NCBI RefSeq assembly: GCF_900182645.1
Contig: NZ_FXTA01000004.1
Location: 248,001 to 312,000 of the forward strand
DNA from: Flavobacterium resistens
GTDB taxonomy: Bacteria; Bacteroidota; Bacteroidia; Flavobacteriales; Flavobacteriaceae
Direction of reading: 5' to 3'
DNA length: 64,000 bases
Each line of letters opens with the position of its first letter. Position 1 is the stretch's first letter. The notes below the pieces were generated by a model. The model made no database searches. It saw only the letters and a program-made list of their open reading frames with translations, and was not told where the DNA came from. This document shows, piece by piece, positions 33,107-41,584 of the stretch. The position numbers and the translations under genes were made by a program.

Positions 33107-33970
33107 TTATCTAGACTTGAAATAGCCTAATAATTTAGTTACATAATTTTCATCGACTCTGGTATTTACCACGCCAGCGCCAGATTTGCTGAAAGTTTCC
33201 TTGAAATAATTTACTCTTTCGTGATAATGTTTTTCATAGTTCATTCGAACTGTTTTTGAACCTGTATCAACCAAAATTGTTTTTCCGGTCTCTGCATCCA
33301 GCATGTTTACCATTCCTAAATTTGGAATTTTTTCCTCACGGATATCATATACGCGAACTCCGGTAAGGTCATGTTTTTTTGAAGCAATTTTTAAAGTTTG
33401 CTCATAATTTTCAGACATGAAATCTGAAATCATAAAAACAATGGCTTTCTTTTTCTGAGTTCCTGATAAAAATTTCAAAGCTTCAGAAATATCGGTTTTG
33501 TGGCTTTTTGGTTCAAATTCGATTAATTCACGAATGATTCTTAAAACGTGCGAACGGCCTTTTTTTGGTGGAATATACAATTCAACATTATCAGAAAATA
33601 AAATCAATCCAATTTTATCGTTGTTTTGTGTAGCCGAAAAAGCCATCGTTGCCGCAATTTCGGTTACGATGTCTTTTTTAAACTGAGTTTTTGAACCAAA
33701 ACCTTCAGAACCCGAAATATCAACCATCAAAACCATGGTCAATTCGCGTTCTTCTTCAAATACTTTAACGTGAGCTTCGTTGTAGCGTGCGGTTACGTTC
33801 CAATCGATGTTACGAATATCATCTCCGTATTGGTATTGACGCACCTCGCTAAACGTCATTCCTCGTCCTTTAAATGAAGAGTGGTATTCTCCCGAAAAGA
33901 TATGATTACTCAATCTTTTGGTCTTGATTTCTATTTTCCGTACTTTTTTTAAAAGCTCTTTTGTATCCAT
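33107..33970 (-). CDS. DUF58 domain-containing protein
   Basis: 287 aa. The DUF58 hallmark is GMTFSEVRQYQYGDDIRNIDW at about 36-56 with HVKVFEEERELTMVLMVDIS after it; the following VWA-like region has DISGS and MISDFMSE. No membrane helix. DUF58 proteins are constant partners of MoxR ATPases and are predicted cytoplasmic adaptors or substrates. The gene lies directly downstream of moxR and upstream of the Bat genes. Confidence 0.92.
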   Translation of the reverse strand: MDTKELLKKVRKIEIKTKRLSNHIFSGEYHSSFKGRGMTFSEVRQYQYGDDIRNIDWNVTARYNEAHVKVFEEERELTMVLMVDISGSEGFGSKTQFKKDIVTEIAATMAFSATQNNDKIGLILFSDNVELYIPPKKGRSHVLRIIRELIEFEPKSHKTDISEALKFLSGTQKKKAIVFMISDFMSENYEQTLKIASKKHDLTGVRVYDIREEKIPNLGMVNMLDAETGKTILVDTGSKTVRMNYEKHYHERVNYFKETFSKSGAGVVNTRVDENYVTKLLGYFKSR

Positions 33971-34054
33971 TTTCTGTAGTGATTAGTGAATAGTAGTTAG
34001 TGAATAGCAAAAAAGCAGAAAGCTAATTACTAATCACTCTTTACTAATTACTAT
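33971..34054. repeat. Palindromic spacer between moxR and DUF58
   Basis: Words agtgattagtgaatag and ctaattactaatcactc face each other. The sequence is of the same family as the repeats flanking the four-helix gene at 2225 and 2618. Confidence 0.65.
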
Positions 34055-35059
34055 TTATGGTACCTCAATCTCGTTAACGATTTTGTTGATAATGTCTACA
34101 GAAGTAATGTTTTCTGCTTCTGCTTCGTAAGTGATTCCAACTCTGTGACGTAAAACATCGTGAACAACTGCACGAACATCTTCTGGAATTACATAGCCAC
34201 GACGTTTAATGAAAGCATAACATTTAGCAGCATTAGCCAAGTTGATACTTCCACGAGGAGAAGCTCCAAAACTGATAAGCGGTTTTAAATCGGCTAATTT
34301 GTATTTTTCTGGGTAACGTGTAGCAAAAATGATATCTAAGATATATTTCTCAATTTTTTCATCCATGTAAACTTCACGAACAGCTTCTTGTGCACGTAAA
34401 ATTTGATCTACAGAAACCACCGGGTTTACTTTTTCGTAAGATCCTTTTAAGTTTTGGCGAATTACAAAACGCTCTTCGTCAATTTTTGGATAATCGATAA
34501 CAGTTTTCAACATGAAACGGTCAACCTGAGCTTCAGGAAGTTGGTAAGTTCCTTCTTGTTCAACCGGGTTTTGAGTGGCAAGAACCAAAAATGGACGATC
34601 TAATTTGAAAGTGGTGTCACCAATAGTTACTTGTTTTTCCTGCATTGCCTCAAGAAGTGCAGATTGTACTTTTGCAGGAGCACGGTTGATCTCGTCGGCA
34701 AGTACGAAATTAGCAAAGATTGGTCCTTTTTTAATAGAGAATTCGTTTGCTTTAATATTGTAAATCATTGTTCCGATAACATCGGCAGGCAATAAATCGG
34801 GCGTAAACTGGATACGGCTGAAAGAACCTTGAACCGCTTGAGATAGCGTGTTAATTGCTAAAGTCTTGGCCAAACCAGGAACTCCTTCAAGTAAAATATG
34901 TCCCTGTCCTAAAAGACCAATTAATAAACGTTCGACCATGTGTTTCTGGCCCACAATAACTTTGTTCATTTCCATTGTAAGAAGGTCTATAAAAGCACTT
35001 TCTCTTTCAATTTTTTCATTGATCGCTCTAATGTCTAAAGTCGTTGTATTTTCTTCCAT
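34055..35059 (-). CDS. MoxR family AAA+ ATPase
   Basis: 334 aa from the ATG at 35057-35059 (MEENTTTLD...). A frame extending 40 codons further upstream adds residues unlike MoxR proteins. The AAA+ core shows Walker A GVPGLAKT, Walker B VLADEINRAP, sensor 1 LATQNPVEQEGTYQLPEAQ, and sensor 2 GASPRGSI. MoxR ATPases act as chaperones for VWA/DUF58 partners, here encoded downstream. It probably heads the whole operon to 25806. The 224-nt divergent gap to the aldo/keto reductase must hold its promoter, but no clear TAnnTTTG was found. Confidence 0.96.
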   Translation of the reverse strand: MEENTTTLDIRAINEKIERESAFIDLLTMEMNKVIVGQKHMVERLLIGLLGQGHILLEGVPGLAKTLAINTLSQAVQGSFSRIQFTPDLLPADVIGTMIYNIKANEFSIKKGPIFANFVLADEINRAPAKVQSALLEAMQEKQVTIGDTTFKLDRPFLVLATQNPVEQEGTYQLPEAQVDRFMLKTVIDYPKIDEERFVIRQNLKGSYEKVNPVVSVDQILRAQEAVREVYMDEKIEKYILDIIFATRYPEKYKLADLKPLISFGASPRGSINLANAAKCYAFIKRRGYVIPEDVRAVVHDVLRHRVGITYEAEAENITSVDIINKIVNEIEVP

Positions 35060-35283
35060 ATAAATGTTTTTAAAAGCTTTTTTAAACTCTTGATTTTTAC
35101 GTCCGGTTTTTGAGAGTGCAAATTGAATATTTTTTGAGAAGTAAGATGTTAAAGAATGGTTAAAACTTCGACCAAACACCTAATTTTAAGGACGAATTGT
35201 GAATCTATTTTTATATTTTTAAGAACTTTGATGGATATGTTTTTAAAAAGCATATTTATTACCAAAAATAACGCAATATAACC

Positions 35284-36156
35284 ATGAGCAAAACAACATT
35301 ATCGCCTATTATTTCAGGCACTATGAATTGGGGAATCTGGGACAAAAACCTTTCAGCTAAAGAAATGGAAAACTTGATACAAATTAGTATCGAAAACAAA
35401 ATTACCACTTTTGATCATGCCGATATTTACGGCGACTATACCACCGAAGCTGAATTTGGAAAAGCATTTAAAGCAAGTAAAATTTCCCGCGAAAAAGTAC
35501 AATTAATTACAAAATGCGGTATTCAGTTGGTGAATGAAAACCGCAACACAAAAATCAAACATTATGATTATTCTAAAGACTATATAATTTGGTCTGTTGA
35601 AGAATCACTAAAGAAACTCAAAACAGATTTTATCGACGTTTTTTTATTGCACAGACCAAGTCCGCTGATGCAGGCTGATGAAATTGCTGAAGCAGTTGAA
35701 AAATTAAAATCGGAAGGAAAAATTATTGATTTTGGACTTTCGAATTTTACAAGTTCTCAAACCGAATTAATTCGCCAGAAAACTGAAGTAAGTTTTAATC
35801 AGGTACAATTTTCTGCAACACATTTTGAAGCAATGACTGACGGAAGTTTGGATTATATGCAAACGCATGGAATTCGACCGTTGTCATGGAATCCGCTTGG
35901 AACTGTTTTTAGAGAAGATACCAAAAAAACACGCCGCTTGAAAAAACTGTTTTCAGTGCTTTTGGAAAAATATCATTTAGGTGCAGATACACTTTTGTTG
36001 GCCTGGATTTTAAAACATCCGGCAGGAGTTATTCCAATTGCAGGAACTGTTAACGTTGCCAGAATTCAATCTTTATTAAAAGCAGTTGAATTAGATATGG
36101 ACAAAGAAGACTGGTTTGCCATCTGGACAGAAAGTATGGGCGACGATGTTGCGTAG
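35284..36156 (+). CDS. Aldo/keto reductase
   Basis: 290 aa TIM-barrel oxidoreductase. Motifs: FDHADIYGDYTTEAEFGKA (Asp and Tyr of the catalytic tetrad), LITKCGIQ (Lys), DVFLLHRPSP (His), and the NADPH-binding end IPIAGTVNVARIQS. The pattern resembles the YdhF subgroup of NADPH-dependent reductases. Substrate unknown. It is divergent from moxR and upstream of an SDR gene, with a palindrome in the gap. Confidence 0.93.
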   Translation: MSKTTLSPIISGTMNWGIWDKNLSAKEMENLIQISIENKITTFDHADIYGDYTTEAEFGKAFKASKISREKVQLITKCGIQLVNENRNTKIKHYDYSKDYIIWSVEESLKKLKTDFIDVFLLHRPSPLMQADEIAEAVEKLKSEGKIIDFGLSNFTSSQTELIRQKTEVSFNQVQFSATHFEAMTDGSLDYMQTHGIRPLSWNPLGTVFREDTKKTRRLKKLFSVLLEKYHLGADTLLLAWILKHPAGVIPIAGTVNVARIQSLLKAVELDMDKEDWFAIWTESMGDDVA

Positions 36157-36168
36157 ATAAAAATATTG

Positions 36169-36244
36169 GCCCACAGAATTTTACGGATTAAACAGGTTTA
36201 AAAAATTACAGTGTGAATCTGTTTAATCTGTAAAATCCGTGGGC
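36169..36244. repeat. Palindrome between aldo/keto reductase and SDR genes
   Basis: About 30-bp arms, beginning gcccacagaattttacgga and ending taaaatccgtgggc, with a few mismatches and one indel. The word aatctgtttaatctg recurs in related form at 33000. It may act as a terminator or mRNA hairpin. Confidence 0.85.
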
Positions 36245-36261
36245 AAAAACAAATACTTAAA

Positions 36262-37017
36262 ATGAAAAAAACAGCCCTAATTACTGGAGCAACAAGCGGA
36301 ATTGGAAAAGCAACCGCACAAATACTGGCAAAAAACAATTATAAAGTTATTCTTTGTGGCAGACGTAAAGATCGTTTAGAAGAATTGGAAAAAGAGCTTT
36401 CTGCTTTTACAGAAGTACATTCTTTATCTTTTGATGTTCGGGATAAAGATGCCGTTTTCTCAGAAATTAATTCTTTGCCAGAAGATTTTTCAACAATTGA
36501 TGTTTTAATCAATAATGCTGGAAATGCACACGGTTTAGATCCGATTCAAAATGGAGATATTGATGATTGGGATGCTATGATTGATATTAATGTAAAAGGA
36601 CTTTTGTATGTTTCTAAGGCAATTATTCCGCAGATGATCGAGAGAAAAGCGGGACATATTATCAATATCGGATCAATTGCAGGGAAAGAAGTTTATCCAA
36701 ACGGGAACGTTTATTGCGCTTCAAAACATGCTGTAGATGCTATCAACAACGGAATGCGAATGGATTTGAATCCGTACGGAATTAGAGTTGGTGCAATTCA
36801 CCCGGGAATGGTTGAAACTGAATTCAGCGAAGTTCGTTTTAAAGGTGATGCCGATAGAGCTTCAAATGTATATAAAGGTTTAGATGCGCTTCAGGCGGAA
36901 GATATTGCAGATATTATTCATTTTGTAGTTTCAAGAAAGTATCATGTTAATATTGCCGATTTGATTGTGTTTCCAACGGCACAGGCTTCTGCAACCATTG
37001 TCAAGAAAAATATTTAA
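36262..37017 (+). CDS. SDR family NAD(P)-dependent oxidoreductase
   Basis: 251 aa classical short-chain dehydrogenase. Cofactor loop TGATSGIG at residues 8-15, CGRRKDR after beta2 (an Arg pair that favours NADPH), NNAGNA, the catalytic Ser in INIGSIAG, and YCASK with Tyr and Lys. The pattern is of the YdfG type (serine/3-hydroxy acid dehydrogenases). Exact substrate unknown. It is bracketed by two long palindromes (36169-36244 and 37031-37111). Confidence 0.95.
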   Translation: MKKTALITGATSGIGKATAQILAKNNYKVILCGRRKDRLEELEKELSAFTEVHSLSFDVRDKDAVFSEINSLPEDFSTIDVLINNAGNAHGLDPIQNGDIDDWDAMIDINVKGLLYVSKAIIPQMIERKAGHIINIGSIAGKEVYPNGNVYCASKHAVDAINNGMRMDLNPYGIRVGAIHPGMVETEFSEVRFKGDADRASNVYKGLDALQAEDIADIIHFVVSRKYHVNIADLIVFPTAQASATIVKKNI

Positions 37018-37030
37018 AATTAGATCGTTA

Positions 37031-37111
37031 GACTTCTTAGAAATTTAGATCTTTAGATTATCTTAGGAATCTGAAAATCATAATCTAAGAAGTCTAAATT
37101 TCTAAGAAGTC
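37031..37111. repeat. Palindrome between SDR and AlbA_2 genes
   Basis: Arms 37031-37060 (gacttcttagaaatttagat...) and 37081-37111 are nearly perfect complements. The word agacttcttagaa also appears alone at 61745-61757. It sits between co-directional genes. Confidence 0.85.
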
Positions 37112-37127
37112 CCATAATCTGAAGTAA

Positions 37128-38273
37128 ATGATTAATAAGCGCCTTTTGATAAAGAATTTACTTGCTCACAATGACGAGAGCAGTTTTTATGATAAAAAAA
37201 GGCAACTGAATTTGCATACGCGTGAAGGAAAAGGAAAGTTTCTGAAGCACATTTGCGCATTGTCAAATTCAAATCCAACGAACAACTCTTATATTGTTGT
37301 TGGTGTTGAAGATCAGGATAATGAAATTGTTGGCGACGATTTTTTTGATGACAGCCGAATTCAGAATCTCGTAAACGCTTTTTTGGAAAATCCGCCAAAG
37401 ATTCAATATGAAAATGTACCATTTCCAAATCTTCCGAAAGATAAAGTAATCGGATTGGTTACCATTAAGCCGAAAAACAAAATCTCTTATTTTAAAAAAG
37501 GTATTCATACAATTGTTGCAAATAGTATTTTCATTAGGCGCGGAAGTAATTCAATTCCTTTAGAAAATCATGAAGAAGTAGAGAAGAATTATCAAAATAC
37601 TGAAACCGTTATTGGTATCGAAAATAATTCCCGAAACAGTATTCAATATACACTTGACGGTGTTATTGATTTTATGAATTTCAGGCACAAAGATATGTCA
37701 CCGAAATATCGTGTTTTTAAAGAATTATTTGTGATTTGCTGGGCAGGAGTTCCTAAAAAATCGCGTGATAAAACGTTTCTTTCCAGAGTAGATATTGAGT
37801 TGATTAACGAACAAATTAAACTTTTTTACTCGGCTCAGGATGTTGTAACGATAATTTTTGATGATGATAGTTTTACGATTACAGAATACGTTCCGCTTGG
37901 ATTAAATGACAAAACAAGTTACTATCCGCTAGAAGAACAAACCATTCGTTTTTTTGATAATGGTTATTATAAAATCGATCGAAAAATACTTTTTCATCCT
38001 CCCGAATTCAATCGCAAAATGCTTTATCATATTTATAATTCAAATATGGCATTGCTTCAAAAATTGCAAAAAGGAATCGTTTTGTCTGAACGAGAATTGA
38101 TTGATCTGGAAAATCTTCCTTCTACTTTTATGATTTGTTATTTGAATGGTTTTGATGAAGCCAAACAAAAACTGATCGATTCAAAATTGTTATTAAAACC
38201 CTTTCCTCAAGTGTATTTGTCGTTTAAAGAAGCTTTAAGAATTCTTCGTAAAATGAAATATGACGTCCAATAA
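37128..38273 (+). CDS. AlbA_2/Schlafen-type putative DNA-binding protein
   Basis: 381 aa. Residues about 14-150 match the AlbA_2 (Schlafen-like, formerly divergent AAA-4) domain: ESSFYDKKRQLNLHTREGKG, KFLKHICALSNS, NSYIVVGVEDQDNEIVGDD and FIRRGSNSIPLE. The C-terminal 230 residues were not recognised. Bacterial AlbA_2 proteins are often transcription-related or linked to defence and stress loci, but function is rarely known. It stands alone between a palindrome and a convergent lipoprotein gene, with no visible partner. Confidence 0.82.
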   Translation: MINKRLLIKNLLAHNDESSFYDKKRQLNLHTREGKGKFLKHICALSNSNPTNNSYIVVGVEDQDNEIVGDDFFDDSRIQNLVNAFLENPPKIQYENVPFPNLPKDKVIGLVTIKPKNKISYFKKGIHTIVANSIFIRRGSNSIPLENHEEVEKNYQNTETVIGIENNSRNSIQYTLDGVIDFMNFRHKDMSPKYRVFKELFVICWAGVPKKSRDKTFLSRVDIELINEQIKLFYSAQDVVTIIFDDDSFTITEYVPLGLNDKTSYYPLEEQTIRFFDNGYYKIDRKILFHPPEFNRKMLYHIYNSNMALLQKLQKGIVLSERELIDLENLPSTFMICYLNGFDEAKQKLIDSKLLLKPFPQVYLSFKEALRILRKMKYDVQ

Positions 38274-38300
38274 CTTTTGCTCGGGAAAACTTAGAACCTT

Positions 38301-39044
38301 TTAATGATATTTCAAATATTGATTTACTTCATCATACGGAAATAATATTTCTTTTGGACCATCAGCGTATGATGCGGCTTCATAAGAGTTGTAGTATAAC
38401 AGAAGGCCTTCTTCAGTATAAAAAATATTTTGTGGCAATTGAAATTTGTCGTTTTCAAACATTAAACCTGTTGCATTGATATTTGCTTTGGCAGGAATTT
38501 TATATTTCTCTCTGAATTTTTTTTCGGCGAAAGCCTTAAATTCTTTTTCGTTTTTGAATAATTGATCGTTAAAAATTGTTTTTCCGGTCTTTGGATCAAA
38601 TAATAAGGATTTAAAACCTTGATAGCCATGTGCACCGCCGGTAAAAGTATAGTGATCAATTTTGATGTTTAAAATTTCTTCAGAATGGAATTCGACATTT
38701 CCTATAATTTTTCCTTCCCAGCCAAAAGTCTCAGTTGGAAATTTTTTATGCATTTCTTCATAAGACGAAATAAATGATTCTGTGAGGATATTGTAATTGA
38801 TTGCTTTTGAAGGATTTTCGTCAAAATAAACAATCTCTTTTACGACTTTGAAAACTTTTTTATTGATACTGTCTGCAGTAATTTTTACATTTTTTGCAAT
38901 TGGAACTTCAATAGTAATTACAGGACAATCGCTTTTGCAGGGAATAGTAGATTTTTTTTCAAACGTCTCATTTTCAAATGAAAGCTCTTTGTTACAACTT
39001 GTAAATATCAAAAACAAAAAGACTAAAAAAGTAGAATGTTTCAT
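38301..39044 (-). CDS. DUF3298/DUF4163 lipoprotein
   Basis: 247 aa. Lipoprotein signal MKHSTFLVFLFLIFTSC (Cys17). The DUF4163-like part includes FGWEGKIIGNVEFHSEEILNI, and the DUF3298 part has YTFTGGAHGYQGFKSLLFDP and ILFPYDEVNQYLKYH. These RsiV-like folds are periplasmic; binding roles are suggested for some relatives (lysozyme for RsiV), but no anti-sigma part is present. Convergent with the AlbA_2 gene. Confidence 0.85.
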   Translation of the reverse strand: MKHSTFLVFLFLIFTSCNKELSFENETFEKKSTIPCKSDCPVITIEVPIAKNVKITADSINKKVFKVVKEIVYFDENPSKAINYNILTESFISSYEEMHKKFPTETFGWEGKIIGNVEFHSEEILNIKIDHYTFTGGAHGYQGFKSLLFDPKTGKTIFNDQLFKNEKEFKAFAEKKFREKYKIPAKANINATGLMFENDKFQLPQNIFYTEEGLLLYYNSYEAASYADGPKEILFPYDEVNQYLKYH

Positions 39045-39204
39045 ATATGTGAAAGTTATTTGTTAGCAGATATAAAAGGTAACACTTTTTATGGAAACGA
39101 AATTTTAATTTCACAAAAGTCTGACAGACAGTGGTTTTATGTCAAAAAGTGTTAATTATATACAAAGGTAAGAACTTGTTTCAGGATTAGAATAAATTAA
39201 ACGG

Positions 39205-39212
39205 TAAATTTG
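39205..39212 (+). promoter_or_regulatory. -7 promoter box of the Cys/Met PLP enzyme gene
   Basis: TAAATTTG, 33 nt before the ATG at 39246. Confidence 0.45.
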
Positions 39213-39245
39213 TACAGCATTTATAGAATTAAAATTTGTAACTAT

Positions 39246-40388
39246 ATGAAATTCAATACTAAAGTAATACATGGTGGTCAACATCATGATCCAAGTACAG
39301 GTGCAGTAATGCCTCCGGTATATCAAACTTCAACTTTTATTCAAACAAGTCCAGGAAAACCTTTGGCAGATTATGAATATAGCCGAGCTTCAAATCCAAC
39401 TCGTACAGCTTTAGAAAACGCTTTAGCAAGTATTGAGAATGGAACTCGCGGACTTGCTTTTTCGTCTGGTTTAGCAGCAACAGATTGTATTTTAAGATCA
39501 TTTAAAGCCGGTGATGAAATCATTGCAATGGATGATTTATACGGAGGAACATATAGAATGTTTTCTAGAATTTATAAAGATTCTGGAATTAAATTCCATT
39601 TTGTTGATATGACTGATTTGGAGAAATTGAAATCGTTAATCAATGAAAATACAAAACTGATTTGGGTTGAAACGCCAACAAATCCATTGATGAAATTGGC
39701 TGATATCGAAGAAGTTGCCAAAATCACAAAAGCGCATAAAATTTTATTTGCAGTAGATAATACTTTTGCAACACCTTATTTACAAAAACCACTAGATTTA
39801 GGAGCTGATATCGTTATGCACTCAGCGACAAAATATTTAGGAGGACATTCTGATGTAATTGCCGGAGCTTTAATTGTAAAAGATGAAGCTTTAGGAGATC
39901 AATTGCATTTTCAGCAATTTGCAACTGGAGCAACGTTAGGACCAATGGATAGTTTTTTAGTTTTAAGAGGAATTAAAACACTTTCGTTAAGAGTTCAAAG
40001 ACATTGTGAAAATGGAGAAAAAGTAGTAGAATTTTTGAGTAATCATCCTAAAATTAAAACGGTTTATTATCCAGGATTAAAAAATCATCCTTTTCACGAA
40101 ATTGCTAAAAAGCAAATGAAAGCTTTTGGCGGAATGGTTTCGTTTACTTTTGTTTCAGGTAAAAAAGAAGATTCGATTGCATTTTTAGAGAAACTAAAGG
40201 TATTTACTTTAGCAGAATCTTTAGGCGGAGTGGAATCTTTGGCAAATCATCCGGCTTTAATGACGCATGCATCGATTCCTGCAGATAAAAGAGCTGAGGT
40301 TGGTATAACTGATGATTTAGTGAGATTAAGCGTTGGTATCGAAGATGCTGAAGATTTAATCGCCGATTTAGAGCAGGCTTTATCTTAA
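39246..40388 (+). CDS. Cystathionine gamma-synthase/lyase-type PLP enzyme
   Basis: 380 aa from the ATG at 39246; the frame extends upstream to a TTG at 39210 that overlaps the -7 box. Cys/Met-metabolism PLP family: YEYSRASNPTRTALENALA, DDLYGGTYRMF, DNTFATPYLQKPL, the PLP lysine in MHSATKYLGGHSDVIAG, and SLGGVESLANHPALMTHA near the C-terminus. It either makes cystathionine from an activated homoserine or breaks it down. Sequence alone cannot separate gamma-synthase from gamma-lyase. It is a single gene with a terminator at 40402-40450. Confidence 0.92.
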   Translation: MKFNTKVIHGGQHHDPSTGAVMPPVYQTSTFIQTSPGKPLADYEYSRASNPTRTALENALASIENGTRGLAFSSGLAATDCILRSFKAGDEIIAMDDLYGGTYRMFSRIYKDSGIKFHFVDMTDLEKLKSLINENTKLIWVETPTNPLMKLADIEEVAKITKAHKILFAVDNTFATPYLQKPLDLGADIVMHSATKYLGGHSDVIAGALIVKDEALGDQLHFQQFATGATLGPMDSFLVLRGIKTLSLRVQRHCENGEKVVEFLSNHPKIKTVYYPGLKNHPFHEIAKKQMKAFGGMVSFTFVSGKKEDSIAFLEKLKVFTLAESLGGVESLANHPALMTHASIPADKRAEVGITDDLVRLSVGIEDAEDLIADLEQALS

Positions 40389-40401
40389 AAAAAATAGCAA
40401 T

Positions 40402-40450
40402 AAAAAATCCCAAATTCCAATTTTGATTATTTTGGAATTTGGGATTTTTT
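40402..40450. terminator. Bidirectional terminator
   Basis: 19-bp perfect arms (40402-40420 and 40432-40450) built on aaatcccaaattccaa. It lies between the convergent PLP enzyme and outer-membrane protein genes, and resembles 25740-25783. Confidence 0.9.
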
Positions 40451-40466
40451 TTATTTTGGAATTTCT

Positions 40467-41258
40467 CTAGAACTCTAAATAATAGATGTATCCAAAGTTA
40501 AACCATACTTGCCAGTCGTTTGACTTGTTTTCTTTATAAATATCTTTATTAGGATTTAGACCATCGACCCAGTCATTGCTGAACATTTTAAAACGAGTTT
40601 CAAACATTAAATCGCTCATTGTTGTCATTTTATAATGAACACCAACTCCTCCGGTTGCGGCTAAAACAACTCCTGTTTCAGTAGAAAAACCGTGTGGTCT
40701 TCCGTCTGATGGTGTTAAATATTTTCCTATAGTAACATTTGGAAATGTCAAATCTCCTAAACGAGAACCAACTTTTGCTGAATAATAGTCTACCTGAAAT
40801 CCAAGACTCAAATACGGACTGAAACTACCAACTGTGTTTTCGAAGTCATGTATTTTGATAAAAGAAAATTCTAATTGAGATCCTATTCCTAATGTAGTTG
40901 AACTTGCTTCCATGTTTTTAAGCATCTTAACAAATACCGTTTCTGGCGTTTTGTCAACCCATCTTCCAAAATGTTTAAGTTCAGTATGGCTAAACGAAAG
41001 TTCAGATCTTACTTTAAAGTGTTCAGTAAAAAAACTTTCATGATTATTGGCGGCTGAAAAGTTGATGAAATGCATAACTCCAATCCCAAATCCGGTGTTT
41101 CCGACGTTAGTGTCAAAGTTGTTTCTCTGACCAAAATCAGATTGCAGTGTTACAGGTCCTGCGAATATTCCTATTTCTTGTGCTAAATCAGATTGGGCGT
41201 TTACTGCAGTACTGATACCAAGAATGGTAAATAGCGTGATAATTACGGGTTTGAGCAT
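40467..41258 (-). CDS. THC0290_0291-type outer-membrane beta protein
   Basis: 263 aa from the ATG at 41256-41258, which begins a clear signal peptide (MLKPVIITLFTILGISTAVNAQ). The frame continues 9 codons upstream to a TTG. The mature chain is beta-strand-rich with alternating aromatics (SDLAQEIGIFAGPVTLQSDF, LSLGFQVDYYSAKVG, WQVWFNFGYIYYLEF), the style of small outer-membrane barrels. It matches a Flavobacteriia family known to me by the locus-style name THC0290_0291; function unknown. Promoter at 41283-41311. Confidence 0.75.
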   Translation of the reverse strand: MLKPVIITLFTILGISTAVNAQSDLAQEIGIFAGPVTLQSDFGQRNNFDTNVGNTGFGIGVMHFINFSAANNHESFFTEHFKVRSELSFSHTELKHFGRWVDKTPETVFVKMLKNMEASSTTLGIGSQLEFSFIKIHDFENTVGSFSPYLSLGFQVDYYSAKVGSRLGDLTFPNVTIGKYLTPSDGRPHGFSTETGVVLAATGGVGVHYKMTTMSDLMFETRFKMFSNDWVDGLNPNKDIYKENKSNDWQVWFNFGYIYYLEF

Positions 41259-41282
41259 AGTATTTGGGCTTTCAAATCTTGG

Positions 41283-41311
41283 CAAATATATAAAAAAGGT
41301 TGTCTAATCAA
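41283..41311 (-). promoter_or_regulatory. Promoter of the outer-membrane protein gene (TTG-N18-TATATTTG)
   Basis: The minus strand has TTG (41309-41311) and TATATTTG (41283-41290) 18 nt apart, ending 25 nt before the ATG. Confidence 0.6.
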
Positions 41312-41485
41312 AATAATAAATTCTTGTATTAAAAATTTAGTAACAAAACACTTAATTTTCTGACTTTAAGTGCAATGATTTGATGTAAAATCAGAGGTGT
41401 AAAATTGTATTTTAATTTTTGTTTAGAAATTACACAATTCTTCTCTAAAAACGAAAAAAAATAACAATTCATGATTGTTTTGCCT
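41312..41485. other. Divergent spacer between outer-membrane protein and gdhA
   Basis: The whole gap is 326 nt including the two promoter elements. It holds no open frame or hairpin that stands out. Confidence 0.4.
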
Positions 41486-41493
41486 TATCTTTG
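41486..41493 (+). promoter_or_regulatory. -7 promoter box of gdhA
   Basis: TATCTTTG followed by CA, the strong flavobacterial form. The start codon is 92 nt further on, leaving a leader of about 85 nt. Confidence 0.55.
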
Positions 41494-41584
41494 CATGTTG
41501 TTACGAAAACGTTTTCTTTAAGGCGTTTTTCTTATTATAATTGATTTTAAGCTAAAAACTATTATTTGAATAATTTATTTAAAA

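Noticed and set aside
37132-37508. Minus-strand frames opposite the AlbA_2 gene
   Set aside because: Antisense shadows; the plus-strand product has a recognisable domain over the same region.
35284-38273. Antiphage defence island around the AlbA_2 gene
   Set aside because: Neighbours are ordinary metabolic oxidoreductases and a lipoprotein; no nuclease, methylase, toxin or other defence gene is present.
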